NCBI GenBank assembly: GCA_024408105.1
Contig: JAKSVG010000003.1
Coordinates: 1 to 64,000 of the forward strand
DNA length: 64,000 bases
Source of the DNA: Bacilli bacterium
GTDB taxonomy: Bacteria; Bacillota_I; Bacilli_A; RFN20; CAG-826
Direction of reading: 5' to 3'
The position numbers and the translations under genes were made by a program. Below are positions 45,223 to 53,801 of the stretch, piece after piece. The notes below the pieces were generated by a model that was given only the letters and a program-made list of their open reading frames with translations, had not been told where the DNA came from and made no database searches. Position 1 is the first letter of the stretch, and each line of letters opens with the position of its first letter.

Positions 45223-46527
45223 ATGAAGAAATTTCGAATTTTAACCGTTTTTGCAGCAAGCGTACTTTTGCTAGCTGGCTGTAATGGCGGTGGAAATAGT
45301 AGTAGCAGTCAATCATCTTCTTCATCTATTCCAACATCTGGATCAGGCCAATCGGAAAATTGGCCAACTGAGTTACTTGCCGGATTTTGTAGTCAATATA
45401 AAGTCACATTCCAAGTTCCTCAAGCTGATGGGACCAATTGGGAATATGAATATGGTGAAGCTAGTGATGAAGGCGGCAGATATGGCTATTTCTATTTAGC
45501 ACGTGAAGGGAAGGGCGAAGACGCCTATAAATCCAAATGTGAAGCAGCAGGCTTTACAATTGATGATTCTCTCTACGATTATTATGGCTATTTTGCTGAT
45601 AAAGGCAGCGACGATGAATACATCATGTTTTATGATGGACAAGACGATGCAGGCAAAGATTGGTTTTGCGTCGAAGTTATTGGACCATATTTAGGTGGTG
45701 GAGGTTCTACTACTGGAAGTAGCGGTTCATCATCTGGATCAACAACAGGTTCATCTACATCTTATCCAGAAGATTCTGGTGAATCAGCTACATGGCCAGC
45801 CGAAAAAGTTGCAGCATTTAATAGCGCATTCCATGTTTCATTTGAAACACCTGCTCCAGCAGGAAGTAACTGGGAGTATGCATACTACGCAGACACTGAT
45901 GAGTATGGCACATATGGCATTTTTGAAGCTTCTTGTGAAGATGCAGGCACACCAGGAACAGACGCTATAGAGGATACATATAAATCTGTACTCACTGCGG
46001 CTGGATTTAATATTGATGATTCGGATTATGAAGATAGTGGATATTACGCTGATAAAGGTAGTGATGACGAATATATCCAATTCTTTTCGTATGGAGGAGA
46101 ATTCTGGCTTTATATCTATGGTCCATATTTAGGAGATAGTCCTACACCTGGACCAGTTGCTGATGAGACAATTACATTTACAAGTGCTGATAAAGGAAAA
46201 ACATCTGCACAAGGTGTCTCGTTTGGTTCAGCATCGACAGGATGGGAAGACGACCGTGGTTTACAATGGCAATCCAAAGGACACCCTGGAACAATTTCAT
46301 TCTCAGTCAGTTTTGCTGTTTCAGCAATTGTTATTGATGCATCAGCAAACTCAGATGGCGCTTCATTCACTTGCAGTGGTTCAACTGTGACCCTTGCTAG
46401 TGGCGCAAAACATGAGTCTGTTACATTTAATGTTTCATTTGCAGCAAACGAAACAATTACAATTACCACAACAGGATCAGGCAAATCACTTTGGATTAAG
46501 TCAATTTCACTTACTAAAGCTGCCTAA
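45223..46527 (+). CDS. Lipoprotein with two tandem Trp/Tyr/Asp-rich repeats and a C-terminal beta domain
   Basis: A 434-residue surface lipoprotein (lipobox LAGC, Cys20). After a Ser-rich linker come two homologous modules of about 110 residues (roughly 46-158 and 189-304), sharing NWEYxY, AGFxIDDSxY, ADKGSDDEYIxF and the ending GPYLG, separated by a second Ser/Gly/Thr-rich linker. From about 310 a different beta-rich domain follows (ETITFTSADKGKTSAQGV ... LWIKSISLTK), similar in style to carbohydrate- or adhesion-type beta sandwiches. RBS AAAGGAAA precedes it and a terminator follows. No family recognised. Confidence 0.82.
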   Translation: MKKFRILTVFAASVLLLAGCNGGGNSSSSQSSSSSIPTSGSGQSENWPTELLAGFCSQYKVTFQVPQADGTNWEYEYGEASDEGGRYGYFYLAREGKGEDAYKSKCEAAGFTIDDSLYDYYGYFADKGSDDEYIMFYDGQDDAGKDWFCVEVIGPYLGGGGSTTGSSGSSSGSTTGSSTSYPEDSGESATWPAEKVAAFNSAFHVSFETPAPAGSNWEYAYYADTDEYGTYGIFEASCEDAGTPGTDAIEDTYKSVLTAAGFNIDDSDYEDSGYYADKGSDDEYIQFFSYGGEFWLYIYGPYLGDSPTPGPVADETITFTSADKGKTSAQGVSFGSASTGWEDDRGLQWQSKGHPGTISFSVSFAVSAIVIDASANSDGASFTCSGSTVTLASGAKHESVTFNVSFAANETITITTTGSGKSLWIKSISLTKAA

Positions 46528-46544
46528 TTTATAAAAAAGCTATT

Positions 46545-46577
46545 AAGCCTTTGCTCTTGAAGTAAAGGCTTTTTCTT
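46545..46577 (+). terminator. Terminator after the repeat lipoprotein gene
   Basis: AAGCCTTT (46545-46552), an 11-nt loop, AAAGGCTT (46564-46571), then a T-rich run. Confidence 0.82.
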
Positions 46578-46588
46578 TTGCGCAAGTG

Positions 46589-46597
46589 TGATATAAT
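46589..46597 (+). promoter_or_regulatory. Extended -10 promoter of pheST
   Basis: TGA-TATAAT, a consensus extended -10, just upstream of the T-box leader; no good -35. Confidence 0.7.
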
Positions 46598-46607
46598 ATT
46601 TAACGCA

Positions 46608-46818
46608 AAGACGAGAAATAGTACCTCGACAACTTATTTGATAGGGAATGTGGAATAGTGGAACCCACAAGCATATAAGCCGAGCGAATTCACCTCTGAG
46701 CATTCTTCTGTAATGGAAGACGTACTTCGCGTTAAGATGTAGAGCTAAATCAAGATATTGAAATAGAATATGGATGGCACCACGGAGTAATTCGTTCCTG
46801 AGTGTCATTTTATTTTTG
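46608..46818 (+). promoter_or_regulatory. T-box riboswitch of pheST (specifier TTC)
   Basis: The specifier TTC (46689-46691, Phe) is followed by ACCTCTGAGCA, the same context as in the thrS and ileS T-boxes. The antiterminator carries a variant T-box, GATGGCACCACGG (about 46774-46786), and an ATGGCAC/GTGTCAT stem followed by TTTTATTTTT (to 46817) forms the terminator. The tRNA-end-pairing base is C (TGGC) rather than T. Confidence 0.88.
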
Positions 46819-46835
46819 CCTAAGGAGGGTTGAAA

Positions 46836-47876
46836 ATGATTGAACCAATTAAGAAACTAATTGAATTAAAAGATAAAATTCTCGAAAAAATTAATGAAGC
46901 AGCAGATGAGAAAACATTAAAGTCTGTTCAAGAACAGGATTTATCTAAAAAATCATCTTTAAGTGGAATGATGTCACTTATTAGTAGTTTATCTGGAGAA
47001 GATAAAATTACTTTTGGACAAGCAATGAATTCTACTAAAAAAGAGATTCAAGAAAAATTTGCTGATAAAGAAAAAGAAATTCATGAAAAAGCAATTAAAG
47101 AACGCTTAGAGAAGGAGAAAATTGATATTTCTCTTCCTGGTACAACATATAAAATGGGTGGAATTAATCCATTTTATCAAATTGTCGATGAGATGATTGA
47201 TGTTTTTACATCAATGGGTTATCAAGTCAAAGAAGGACCCGATGTTGAAACTGATTTCTTCAATTTTGAAAGAATGAACATTCCAGCAAATCACCCAGCT
47301 CGTGAGATGCAAGATTCTTTCTATATTACTAATTCAACCCTTTTGAGAACCCACACTTCTCCGGCTCAGGCTCACGCAATGGATGAAGCTAATGGAAGAC
47401 CTTTAAAAATCATTTGTCCAGGTAAATGTTTTAGAAGAGATGATGACGATGCAACCCATTCACATCAATTTGGTCAAATTGAGGGCTTGGTCATTGATAA
47501 GAATATTAATTTAGGAAATTTAAAAGCAACATTGGAACTTTTCTTGAGAAGGATGTTTGGCGAAAAACGTGAAGTCAGATTTAGAAGTTCTTATTTCCCG
47601 TTTACTGAACCATCTGTAGAAGTGGATATTTCATGTATGGAATGTCACGGAAAAGGATGCCCAATGTGTAAAGGAACTGGATATATTGAAATTTTAGGTG
47701 CAGGAATGGTTCACCCTAACGTACTTGAAATGAGCGGATATGATCCAAAAGAGTATTCAGGATTTGCATTTGGAATTGGTATAGAACGTGTAGCAATGCT
47801 TAGATATGGCGTTGATGATATTCGTAAATTTTATCAAGGCGATGTTCGATTCATCGAACAATTTACAAGAAAATAG
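46836..47876 (+). CDS. pheS: Phenylalanyl-tRNA synthetase alpha subunit
   Basis: Catalytic subunit of the alpha2-beta2 enzyme. The 346-residue protein (ATG 46836, RBS AAGGAGGG 6 nt upstream; a TTG at 46830 is less likely) has an N-terminal coiled-coil for tRNA binding and the class II motifs NHPAREMQDSFYI, LLRTHTSPAQ, GKCFRRDD and GFAFGIGIERVAML. A CMECHGKGCPMCKGTGY segment carries a four-cysteine group between motifs 2 and 3, as in many Bacillota PheS. Confidence 0.97.
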   Translation: MIEPIKKLIELKDKILEKINEAADEKTLKSVQEQDLSKKSSLSGMMSLISSLSGEDKITFGQAMNSTKKEIQEKFADKEKEIHEKAIKERLEKEKIDISLPGTTYKMGGINPFYQIVDEMIDVFTSMGYQVKEGPDVETDFFNFERMNIPANHPAREMQDSFYITNSTLLRTHTSPAQAHAMDEANGRPLKIICPGKCFRRDDDDATHSHQFGQIEGLVIDKNINLGNLKATLELFLRRMFGEKREVRFRSSYFPFTEPSVEVDISCMECHGKGCPMCKGTGYIEILGAGMVHPNVLEMSGYDPKEYSGFAFGIGIERVAMLRYGVDDIRKFYQGDVRFIEQFTRK

Positions 47877-47888
47877 GAGGTTAAGAAA

Positions 47889-50279
47889 ATGAAAGTATCA
47901 TTAAATTTAGTTAAAAAATTCATTAATTTAGACGGATTAACTGTTGATGAAATTGTTCATCGATTAACCTTTGCAGGCGTTGAAGTGGAAAGTGTTGAAC
48001 AAATTGCTTACGGAACAAATTTAACTGTAGGTGAAGTTATAACTTGTGAAAAAATGCCTGATAGTGATCATTTACATTTAACAACAGTTTTTACTGGTAA
48101 TTATGGACTACTTCACATAGTTTGTGGTGCACCGAATGTTCGCGTAGGTCTAAAGGTAATTGTTGCTCTTGATGGAGCTAAACTCCCTGGTGGTATAACT
48201 ATCAAAAAAGGTAAAATCAGAGGTCACGAATCAGAAGGAATGCTTTGTTCATTACTTGAATTAGGTGTTAATTCTAAATTCTTAAAAGAAGAACAAACTA
48301 AAGGCATAGAAGAACTGCCTTCTGATAGCGAAGTTGGTAATGATAATGTTTTAGAATTACTCGGCCTAGATGATGTTATTTTAGATTTGAAGCTTTTAGC
48401 TAATAGAAGCGATTTATATAGTGTGATTAATGTTGCTAAGGAACTTGAGACTTTATTTGGCAGAAAAGCAAATATTTCAAAATCAAAAGACCCTAAAAAT
48501 AAAGAAATTTCATTTGCTGTTAATTCATTAACAGATAAATGTTCACAATTCTCTGCAAGAGTAATTAAAGGTATTGAGGTTAAAGAGTCTCCAAAATGGA
48601 TCAAACAAGCTTTAATGTCATCTGGTATTCGCTCTATCAATAACATTGTTGATATAGGTAACTACGTTATGCTTTTAACTGGTCAACCTCTTCATATGTA
48701 TGATTTAGATAAACTTCCTGCTACCGAATTAATTGTTCGTGATGATTATGAAGGTGATTTTGTTGCTTTAGATGAAAAGACATACAAAGTAAAAAATGGA
48801 GACGTTGTCATCACATCAAAAGGCAAGGTTATGTGCCTTGGTGGAGTAATGGGGTCACTTGAATGTGCAGTTGATGAGAACACAAAAAATGTAGTTATTG
48901 AATCTGCAAATTTTGACTTTGCTTCTATAAGAAGAACATCAATTAGGCTCAATTTATCTTCAGATTCATCAATGAGATTTGTTAAAGGAATAAATCCAAA
49001 TCAATACAACGAAGTTGAGAACTTTACAGCTCAACTTATTTGTGATCTTTGCAATGCAAAAGAAATTGGCGAAACAAATACATATTTAAAATCTAAATAT
49101 ATTAAGAAAGTTGTTAAAACAACTCCAAGATATATTAATGCAAGATTGGGAACATCATTCACTGATGAGCAAATTGTTTCCGCTTTAAAATCTGCATTTA
49201 TTTCAATCAGTGAAAAAGATGGCGTTCTTGCTTGTGAAATTCCTGATTGGAGAATTGACATAAACGGTGAGGCAGATTTAAGCGAGGAAGTTATTCGTAT
49301 ACTTGGATTTGAAAATGTTAATAGTGAACTTCCTAGTATCAAATTAAGTGTTGGGCAAATGGAAGAAAAACTTCTTCACAAATGCGAAGTCAGAAGCTTT
49401 TTGAGAGGTTTAGGTTTGACAGAACAATTAACATATTCTCTTATAAGAGAAAGTGAAGTAAAACAATTTGCAATTTTGAATAAAGAATCTGCTTATAAAG
49501 TTATGAATCCATTAACCGATGAACATGAATATGTTCGTACTAATCTACTTCCTTCGTTAATGAATGTTCTTCAATATAATGTCAACCATTCACAAGAAGA
49601 CCTTTCTTTCTTTGAAGTAAGTGATTTATATAGTGAAGGCAATAGACATATCCATTTAGGAATCATTCTTTCAGGAAATGATTTAAGACAATCTCATCTT
49701 AAAGGAGAAGCTTATAGTTTTTATCATATGAAAGGCATAGTTGATGGCCTATTAAAACTGTACGGAATTGAAGAAAAACGCTATACATACGAACGTTCAA
49801 ATGCTTCTGAATTACATCCTGGTAAATCCGCAATGTTAAAACTAGATGGAAAAATCATTGCTCACTTTGGGGAACTTCATCCAATTGTTGCGAGTAAACT
49901 TGGACTAAATAAGATTAATGTGATTGCTCTAGAATTAGATCTTGATGCATTATTCAATACAAAAGTTAGTCAAAAGAAAATGGAAATTACATCGCGATTC
50001 CCAGCAGTTAAACGAGATTTTGCATTGATCGTTAATAATGACGTGAGTGCGGGACAATTAACACAAGAAATAAAAAAAGTTAGCAGAATGTTAATTAAGA
50101 ACGTCGATATCTTTGACGTTTATCGTGGTGAACACATTAATCATGGCCATTATTCAATTGCTTTAACTGTTACATTTTCTTCATTAGAAAAAACATTAAC
50201 TGATAGTGAAATCAACGCTCTTCAAGATCAAATTATTGAAACATTAAAATCAAAATTTGGCGCGGAGTTAAGAAAATGA
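47889..50279 (+). CDS. pheT: Phenylalanyl-tRNA synthetase beta subunit
   Basis: Editing and tRNA-binding subunit. The 796-residue protein has the N-terminal EMAP/OB tRNA-binding domain (VGEVITCEKMPDSDHLHLTTV), the B3/B4 editing region (IVDIGNYVMLLTGQPLHMYD), B5 domains, a catalytic-like core (MNPLTDEHEYVRTNLLPSL) and a C-terminal ferredoxin-fold anticodon-binding domain (SRFPAVKRDFALIV). RBS AGGAGG is placed well. It overlaps yceD by 4 nt. Confidence 0.97.
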   Translation: MKVSLNLVKKFINLDGLTVDEIVHRLTFAGVEVESVEQIAYGTNLTVGEVITCEKMPDSDHLHLTTVFTGNYGLLHIVCGAPNVRVGLKVIVALDGAKLPGGITIKKGKIRGHESEGMLCSLLELGVNSKFLKEEQTKGIEELPSDSEVGNDNVLELLGLDDVILDLKLLANRSDLYSVINVAKELETLFGRKANISKSKDPKNKEISFAVNSLTDKCSQFSARVIKGIEVKESPKWIKQALMSSGIRSINNIVDIGNYVMLLTGQPLHMYDLDKLPATELIVRDDYEGDFVALDEKTYKVKNGDVVITSKGKVMCLGGVMGSLECAVDENTKNVVIESANFDFASIRRTSIRLNLSSDSSMRFVKGINPNQYNEVENFTAQLICDLCNAKEIGETNTYLKSKYIKKVVKTTPRYINARLGTSFTDEQIVSALKSAFISISEKDGVLACEIPDWRIDINGEADLSEEVIRILGFENVNSELPSIKLSVGQMEEKLLHKCEVRSFLRGLGLTEQLTYSLIRESEVKQFAILNKESAYKVMNPLTDEHEYVRTNLLPSLMNVLQYNVNHSQEDLSFFEVSDLYSEGNRHIHLGIILSGNDLRQSHLKGEAYSFYHMKGIVDGLLKLYGIEEKRYTYERSNASELHPGKSAMLKLDGKIIAHFGELHPIVASKLGLNKINVIALELDLDALFNTKVSQKKMEITSRFPAVKRDFALIVNNDVSAGQLTQEIKKVSRMLIKNVDIFDVYRGEHINHGHYSIALTVTFSSLEKTLTDSEINALQDQIIETLKSKFGAELRK

Positions 50280-50770
50280 TTTTAGAAGTTAACAAACTCG
50301 TTTCAACAAAACCATTTGAAGAAAGTGAAGATATCACTTTTGACAAAGAAAAATATAAATGTGTTTTGCCTCTAATAGAAATCAAAAAATGCCATGTTAA
50401 AGTTGACGCAACAAATTATAATGACTTTATTGAAGTTATGATTCTTGTTGATGCGGTGGTTTTACTTGAAAGTAGTTATACGCTTAAGCCATTCGAATTT
50501 CATATGCTAACTGGCGAAGAATACCATTTTGGAACGAGTGCATACGAAGGCGATGATGTAATTGAATACAAAGGAAATATTATCAAACTTGATGATTATA
50601 TTTTTAATTTAATTTCTGCTTCTATTCCTTTATCTCCTAAAGCTCCTGGAGAAACACTTCCCAAAAGTGGAAAAGGATATAGAATTTTGAGTGAAGATGA
50701 CTACGAAAAAGAAAAGCAAAGTAGTGGCGATCCCAGATTTTCTAAATTAGATGATATTGACTTCAATTAG
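50276..50770 (+). CDS. YceD/DUF177-family protein
   Basis: A 164-residue DUF177 protein. The central region with IEVMILVDAVVLLESSYTLKPFE replaces the usual cysteine-containing motif, and the C-terminus ends with DPRFSKLDDI, the family hallmark. DUF177 genes normally sit directly upstream of rpmF (L32) and function with 23S rRNA/L32; here no L32 gene follows. It is coupled to pheT by ATGA. A terminator follows. Confidence 0.82.
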   Translation: MILEVNKLVSTKPFEESEDITFDKEKYKCVLPLIEIKKCHVKVDATNYNDFIEVMILVDAVVLLESSYTLKPFEFHMLTGEEYHFGTSAYEGDDVIEYKGNIIKLDDYIFNLISASIPLSPKAPGETLPKSGKGYRILSEDDYEKEKQSSGDPRFSKLDDIDFN

Positions 50771-50891
50771 TAGTTTGCTTGCATATAGTGCTTAACATAA
50801 TTGTCTTACTAAGAAACTACTAAAAACAAAAAATATTACAAAGTAATAAAAGCCGTCATTTGATGGCTTTTTCTATTTTTTACTACTAATT
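50765..50891 (+). repeat. Competing inverted repeats around the yceD terminator
   Basis: AATTAGTAGTTT at the yceD stop (50765-50776) can pair over 10 bp with AAACTACTAA (50814-50823) before the terminator, or over 10 bp with ACTACTAATT (50882-50891) after it. The two pairings are mutually exclusive. Function unknown. Confidence 0.5.
50849..50875 (+). terminator. Terminator after yceD
   Basis: AAAGCCGTCA-tt-TGATGGCTTT (one G-U pair) followed by a T-rich run. Confidence 0.85.
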
Positions 50892-50906
50892 CAAAACTAT
50901 TTTATG

Positions 50907-50963
50907 TTTACACACAAGTACTCACTCGTTATAATTTAGTTACGCATGTGGGACAAAGTGGGA
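50907..50963 (+). promoter_or_regulatory. mraZ promoter and two MraZ-binding boxes
   Basis: TTTACA (50907-50912), a 17-nt spacer and TATAAT (50930-50935). Just downstream, TGGGA occurs twice (50949-50953 and 50959-50963) with exactly 5 nt between, the TGGGN-N5-TGGGN arrangement bound by MraZ. The second box touches the start codon. Confidence 0.72.
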
Positions 50964-51397
50964 TGATATACGGAAGTTTCGAACATAACCTTGATGAGAA
51001 AAACAGACTAGTAATTCCCTCAAAATTACGTGAATGTTTGTCAAAAGTCCTTTTTATAATAAAGGGATTTGAAGGATGCATTTCAATTTATCCTGAAGAT
51101 GAATTTAATGTTTATTTAGCTAACCTATCAAAATTAGATGATAATATCAAAATTTCTCGTGACTTTAAGCGGGTTGCATTAAGTAGTGTATGCAGACTCG
51201 AAATCGATTCAAAAAATAGAATTCAAATTCCGACAGCTATTGTTAATAAGTATTCATTGGATAATGATGTGATTATTGTTGGAATGATAAATCATATTGA
51301 AATTTGGAATTTATCCTTATGGAAAAAATATTTCCAAGAAAATGAAACTCTTTTTGAAAAAAACGCTGAAAAACTATTGGTGAAAAACGATGAGTAG
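50963..51397 (+). CDS. mraZ: Transcriptional regulator MraZ
   Basis: DNA-binding regulator of the division cluster. From the ATG at 50963 it is 144 residues, the normal family length, with two SpoVT-AbrB half-domains (YGSFEHNLDEKNRLVIPSKLR and CRLEIDSKNRIQIPTAIV). A GTG at 50948 would add five residues and lies 12 nt from the -10. It probably represses its own operon through the two TGGGN boxes. It overlaps rsmH by 8 nt. Confidence 0.94.
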   Translation: MIYGSFEHNLDEKNRLVIPSKLRECLSKVLFIIKGFEGCISIYPEDEFNVYLANLSKLDDNIKISRDFKRVALSSVCRLEIDSKNRIQIPTAIVNKYSLDNDVIIVGMINHIEIWNLSLWKKYFQENETLFEKNAEKLLVKNDE

Positions 51398-52328
51398 TCA
51401 TGTATCCGTGTTATTAAACGAAGCAATCCAAGGCTTAAATATTAAGCCAGACGGCTTTTATGTCGACTTAACTCTTGGTAGAGGTGGCCATAGTGGTGAA
51501 ATTTTAAGCAAATTAAATAGTGGTAAATTATTTGCTTTTGATAAAGATAAACAAGCAATTATTGAGTCGAAAGGAAAACTTGAAAAAATTGGTAATAATT
51601 TTGAAATAATTCATGAAGACTTTAGGAACTTTAAACTCCCTTTAATAAATAAAGGAATCAAAAAAGTTGATGGTATATTAGCTGATTTAGGAGTCTCATC
51701 ACCTCAATTTGACGAAGATAAACGCGGTTTTTCTTATAGAAATGACGCTAGACTTGATATGCGTATGGATTTGAGACAATCTTTAACTGCGTATGACGTT
51801 GTTAATAACTATTCTCTTAATGATTTAACAAGAATTTTTAGGGAATACGGAGAAGAAAAATATTCTTATCAAATTGCAAAAAAAATTGTTTTAAATAGGG
51901 AAAATAAACCTATTGAAACAACTACTGAATTGGTAGAAATAATAAAATCTGCAAAGCCAATGAAGGAATTGTCAAAGAAAGGTCACCCTGCAAAACAAGT
52001 TTTTCAAGCGCTTCGTATAGAAGTTAATGACGAATTAGGTGCATTAAAAGATATGCTTAATGATGCAATAGAGATGCTAAATGTGAATGGAAGATTAGTT
52101 ATTATCACATTTCATTCATTGGAAGATCGTATTGTGAAAAATGCCTTTCAAAAAGTAGCTAAATTAGAAGGAACCAGACACAATGTTTTCTCCCTTCCAG
52201 TAGACAATGATATGCCAAGATATACTATTATTAATAACAAAGTTATTACACCAACAGATATGGAATTGCAAAATAACCCGAGAAGTAAAAGTGCGAAAAT
52301 GAGAATTTTGGAAAGGATTAAACTATGA
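51390..52328 (+). CDS. rsmH: 16S rRNA m4C1402 methyltransferase RsmH (MraW)
   Basis: SAM-dependent rRNA methyltransferase, conserved second gene of the division cluster. The 312-residue protein has HVSVLLNEAIQGL, DLTLGRGGHSGEIL, LADLGVSSPQFD, RGFSYRNDARLDMRMD, and ITFHSLEDRIVKN. Start overlaps mraZ, stop overlaps the next small gene by 4 nt. Confidence 0.97.
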   Translation: MSSHVSVLLNEAIQGLNIKPDGFYVDLTLGRGGHSGEILSKLNSGKLFAFDKDKQAIIESKGKLEKIGNNFEIIHEDFRNFKLPLINKGIKKVDGILADLGVSSPQFDEDKRGFSYRNDARLDMRMDLRQSLTAYDVVNNYSLNDLTRIFREYGEEKYSYQIAKKIVLNRENKPIETTTELVEIIKSAKPMKELSKKGHPAKQVFQALRIEVNDELGALKDMLNDAIEMLNVNGRLVIITFHSLEDRIVKNAFQKVAKLEGTRHNVFSLPVDNDMPRYTIINNKVITPTDMELQNNPRSKSAKMRILERIKL

Positions 52329-52483
52329 AAGATAAGTTAAAGAAGCATGGTAAATCCACAAAATATTTCCTTTTCAGAAAGATACTGATTATTTCATCAA
52401 TTGCTTTATTGCTCAGTGCATCAATAGGCATACCTGTTGGAATCAAAATCGCTCAATCGTATATTCATCAAAGAACAAATTAA
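52325..52483 (+). CDS. 52-residue membrane protein at the ftsL position
   Basis: Small ORF coupled to rsmH (ATGA overlap). It starts MKDKLKKHGKSTKYFLFRK, a very basic cytoplasmic segment, followed by one transmembrane helix (about residues 20-42) and a short tail. Position after rsmH is where ftsL lies in Bacilli, and topology fits FtsL, but the extracellular coiled coil is missing, so it is either a vestigial FtsL or an unrelated microprotein. A terminator follows. Confidence 0.6.
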   Translation: MKDKLKKHGKSTKYFLFRKILIISSIALLLSASIGIPVGIKIAQSYIHQRTN

Positions 52484-52497
52484 CCATAAAAGAGAAT

Positions 52498-52516
52498 AGC
52501 CTTTAGGCTTTTTCTT
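52498..52516 (+). terminator. Short terminator after the mraZ-rsmH unit
   Basis: AGCCT-tt-AGGCT followed by TTTTCTTT. The stem is short, so partial read-through is plausible. Confidence 0.55.
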
Positions 52517-52535
52517 TAGTTTGTTTTAATTATGA

Positions 52536-52564
52536 TTGCATTGTTTATTTAGAATATATAAAAT
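52536..52564 (+). promoter_or_regulatory. Promoter of the ftsA-like/ftsZ unit
   Basis: TTGCAT (52536-52541), a 17-nt spacer and TAAAAT (52559-52564), 16 nt before the ATG, with a weak AGGT RBS. Confidence 0.68.
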
Positions 52565-52580
52565 ATATTAGGTATTTATT

Positions 52581-53780
52581 ATGGCAACTCATAACGCAGT
52601 TATAGAAATTACAGATTCAAAAGTCAGACTTATCATTGGCAATGTTGTTGATGGCAAGCCTGTTATTTGCTATGCAATTGAGAAGCCCATTTATGGGATG
52701 GTGTCTCGCGGAGAAATCATCGAATATAATAGACTTATTCAGACAATTTCTTCATTGGCTCACATGCACGACGAAGATGTAAAACTTAATCTTAATGTTT
52801 CTGAGGCTTATGTTATTCTCCCACCAATAGGCTTTGAGGTTTTTGAGACAAATAAGGTAACAAATGTTGTCTCTCCAACAAGCATTATTGAATCAATTGA
52901 TATACGAAATGTTATGTCGCTGGTAAAAAAAGAAATTGTTCCTCCAGGACAAGCAATTGTTGATATTATTCCTGATGCTTTTATTCTCGAAGGTGACAGA
53001 TCGTTTGCAAATCCACCTATTGGTGAAAAATCTAATTCAATTACTCTTTATACAAAAATACATACATTGCCATCTCGCTTGTTGGCTTCTTACACGAATG
53101 CTGTTCGAAACTCGCAAATACGTCCATCTCGTTCATTACTTGCTCCTTATTGTTTGTGTGAATACATAAAGACAAATAACGAATATCCAAAGAATTATAT
53201 TCTTGTCGATTGCAACGCTGGCTATTCATCAATTTCTTTAATAGGCAACTCGACGCCATTCTCATCTGATCATGTTTTGTTAGGATACAACGACTTGGTT
53301 TTAAAAATTAGCCAAGCATTCCAAATCACTGAAGAAAAAGCGAAAGAAGTACTTGATACTTATGGATTGGATGAAAGAAACATTACATTTAATCCAGTTA
53401 TCGTTTCATCACAAGATGAATTTGGACATGAAATTGATTTTGTCCAAGATGATTTAAATAAATTAATTAGAGAATTTACTACTGAATTCTTAAAGCAACT
53501 TGATTCTTGCTATTTGACATTACTTACTGGTTATTCCGAAGAAGTTAGAAAATTACCTATTGTTGTTACTGGTGAATTGATTAATGTTCACGGAATCAAA
53601 AAGGTGTTAGAAAGTCACTTTACCAATAGCGATGAAGTAATATTTGTCTCGTCGGATATAGTTGGCGCTAGAGGCCCTGAGTTTGCTACATGTGTTGGTG
53701 CTCTTCTTATTGGTGGAAGCTTTAAAGGTTCCTTATCAGAAGAAAGAGCAAAAGTAAGTGAACTCAATCGTGTTGAATAA
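52581..53780 (+). CDS. ftsA: Divergent FtsA-like cell-division ATPase
   Basis: A 399-residue actin-fold protein directly upstream of ftsZ. Sequence weakly follows FtsA: phosphate-1 region AVIEITDSKVRLIIG, phosphate-2 region ILVDCNAGYSSISLI, adenosine motif IVVTGELINVHGIKKV. The usual Asp/Gly residues of the nucleotide site are partly replaced (EIT for DIG, CNAG for IGGG). The C-terminus ends RAKVSELNRVE without the amphipathic membrane-targeting helix FtsA normally has. Identity rests mainly on position and overall pattern; ATP binding and membrane attachment are doubtful. Confidence 0.75.
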   Translation: MATHNAVIEITDSKVRLIIGNVVDGKPVICYAIEKPIYGMVSRGEIIEYNRLIQTISSLAHMHDEDVKLNLNVSEAYVILPPIGFEVFETNKVTNVVSPTSIIESIDIRNVMSLVKKEIVPPGQAIVDIIPDAFILEGDRSFANPPIGEKSNSITLYTKIHTLPSRLLASYTNAVRNSQIRPSRSLLAPYCLCEYIKTNNEYPKNYILVDCNAGYSSISLIGNSTPFSSDHVLLGYNDLVLKISQAFQITEEKAKEVLDTYGLDERNITFNPVIVSSQDEFGHEIDFVQDDLNKLIREFTTEFLKQLDSCYLTLLTGYSEEVRKLPIVVTGELINVHGIKKVLESHFTNSDEVIFVSSDIVGARGPEFATCVGALLIGGSFKGSLSEERAKVSELNRVE

Positions 53781-53801
53781 TGAAAATGTGGAGGTACTGA
53801 A

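Noticed and set aside
46116-46484. 122-codon minus-strand frame in the repeat lipoprotein gene
   Set aside because: Shadow of a Ser/Thr-rich coding region, no translation signals.
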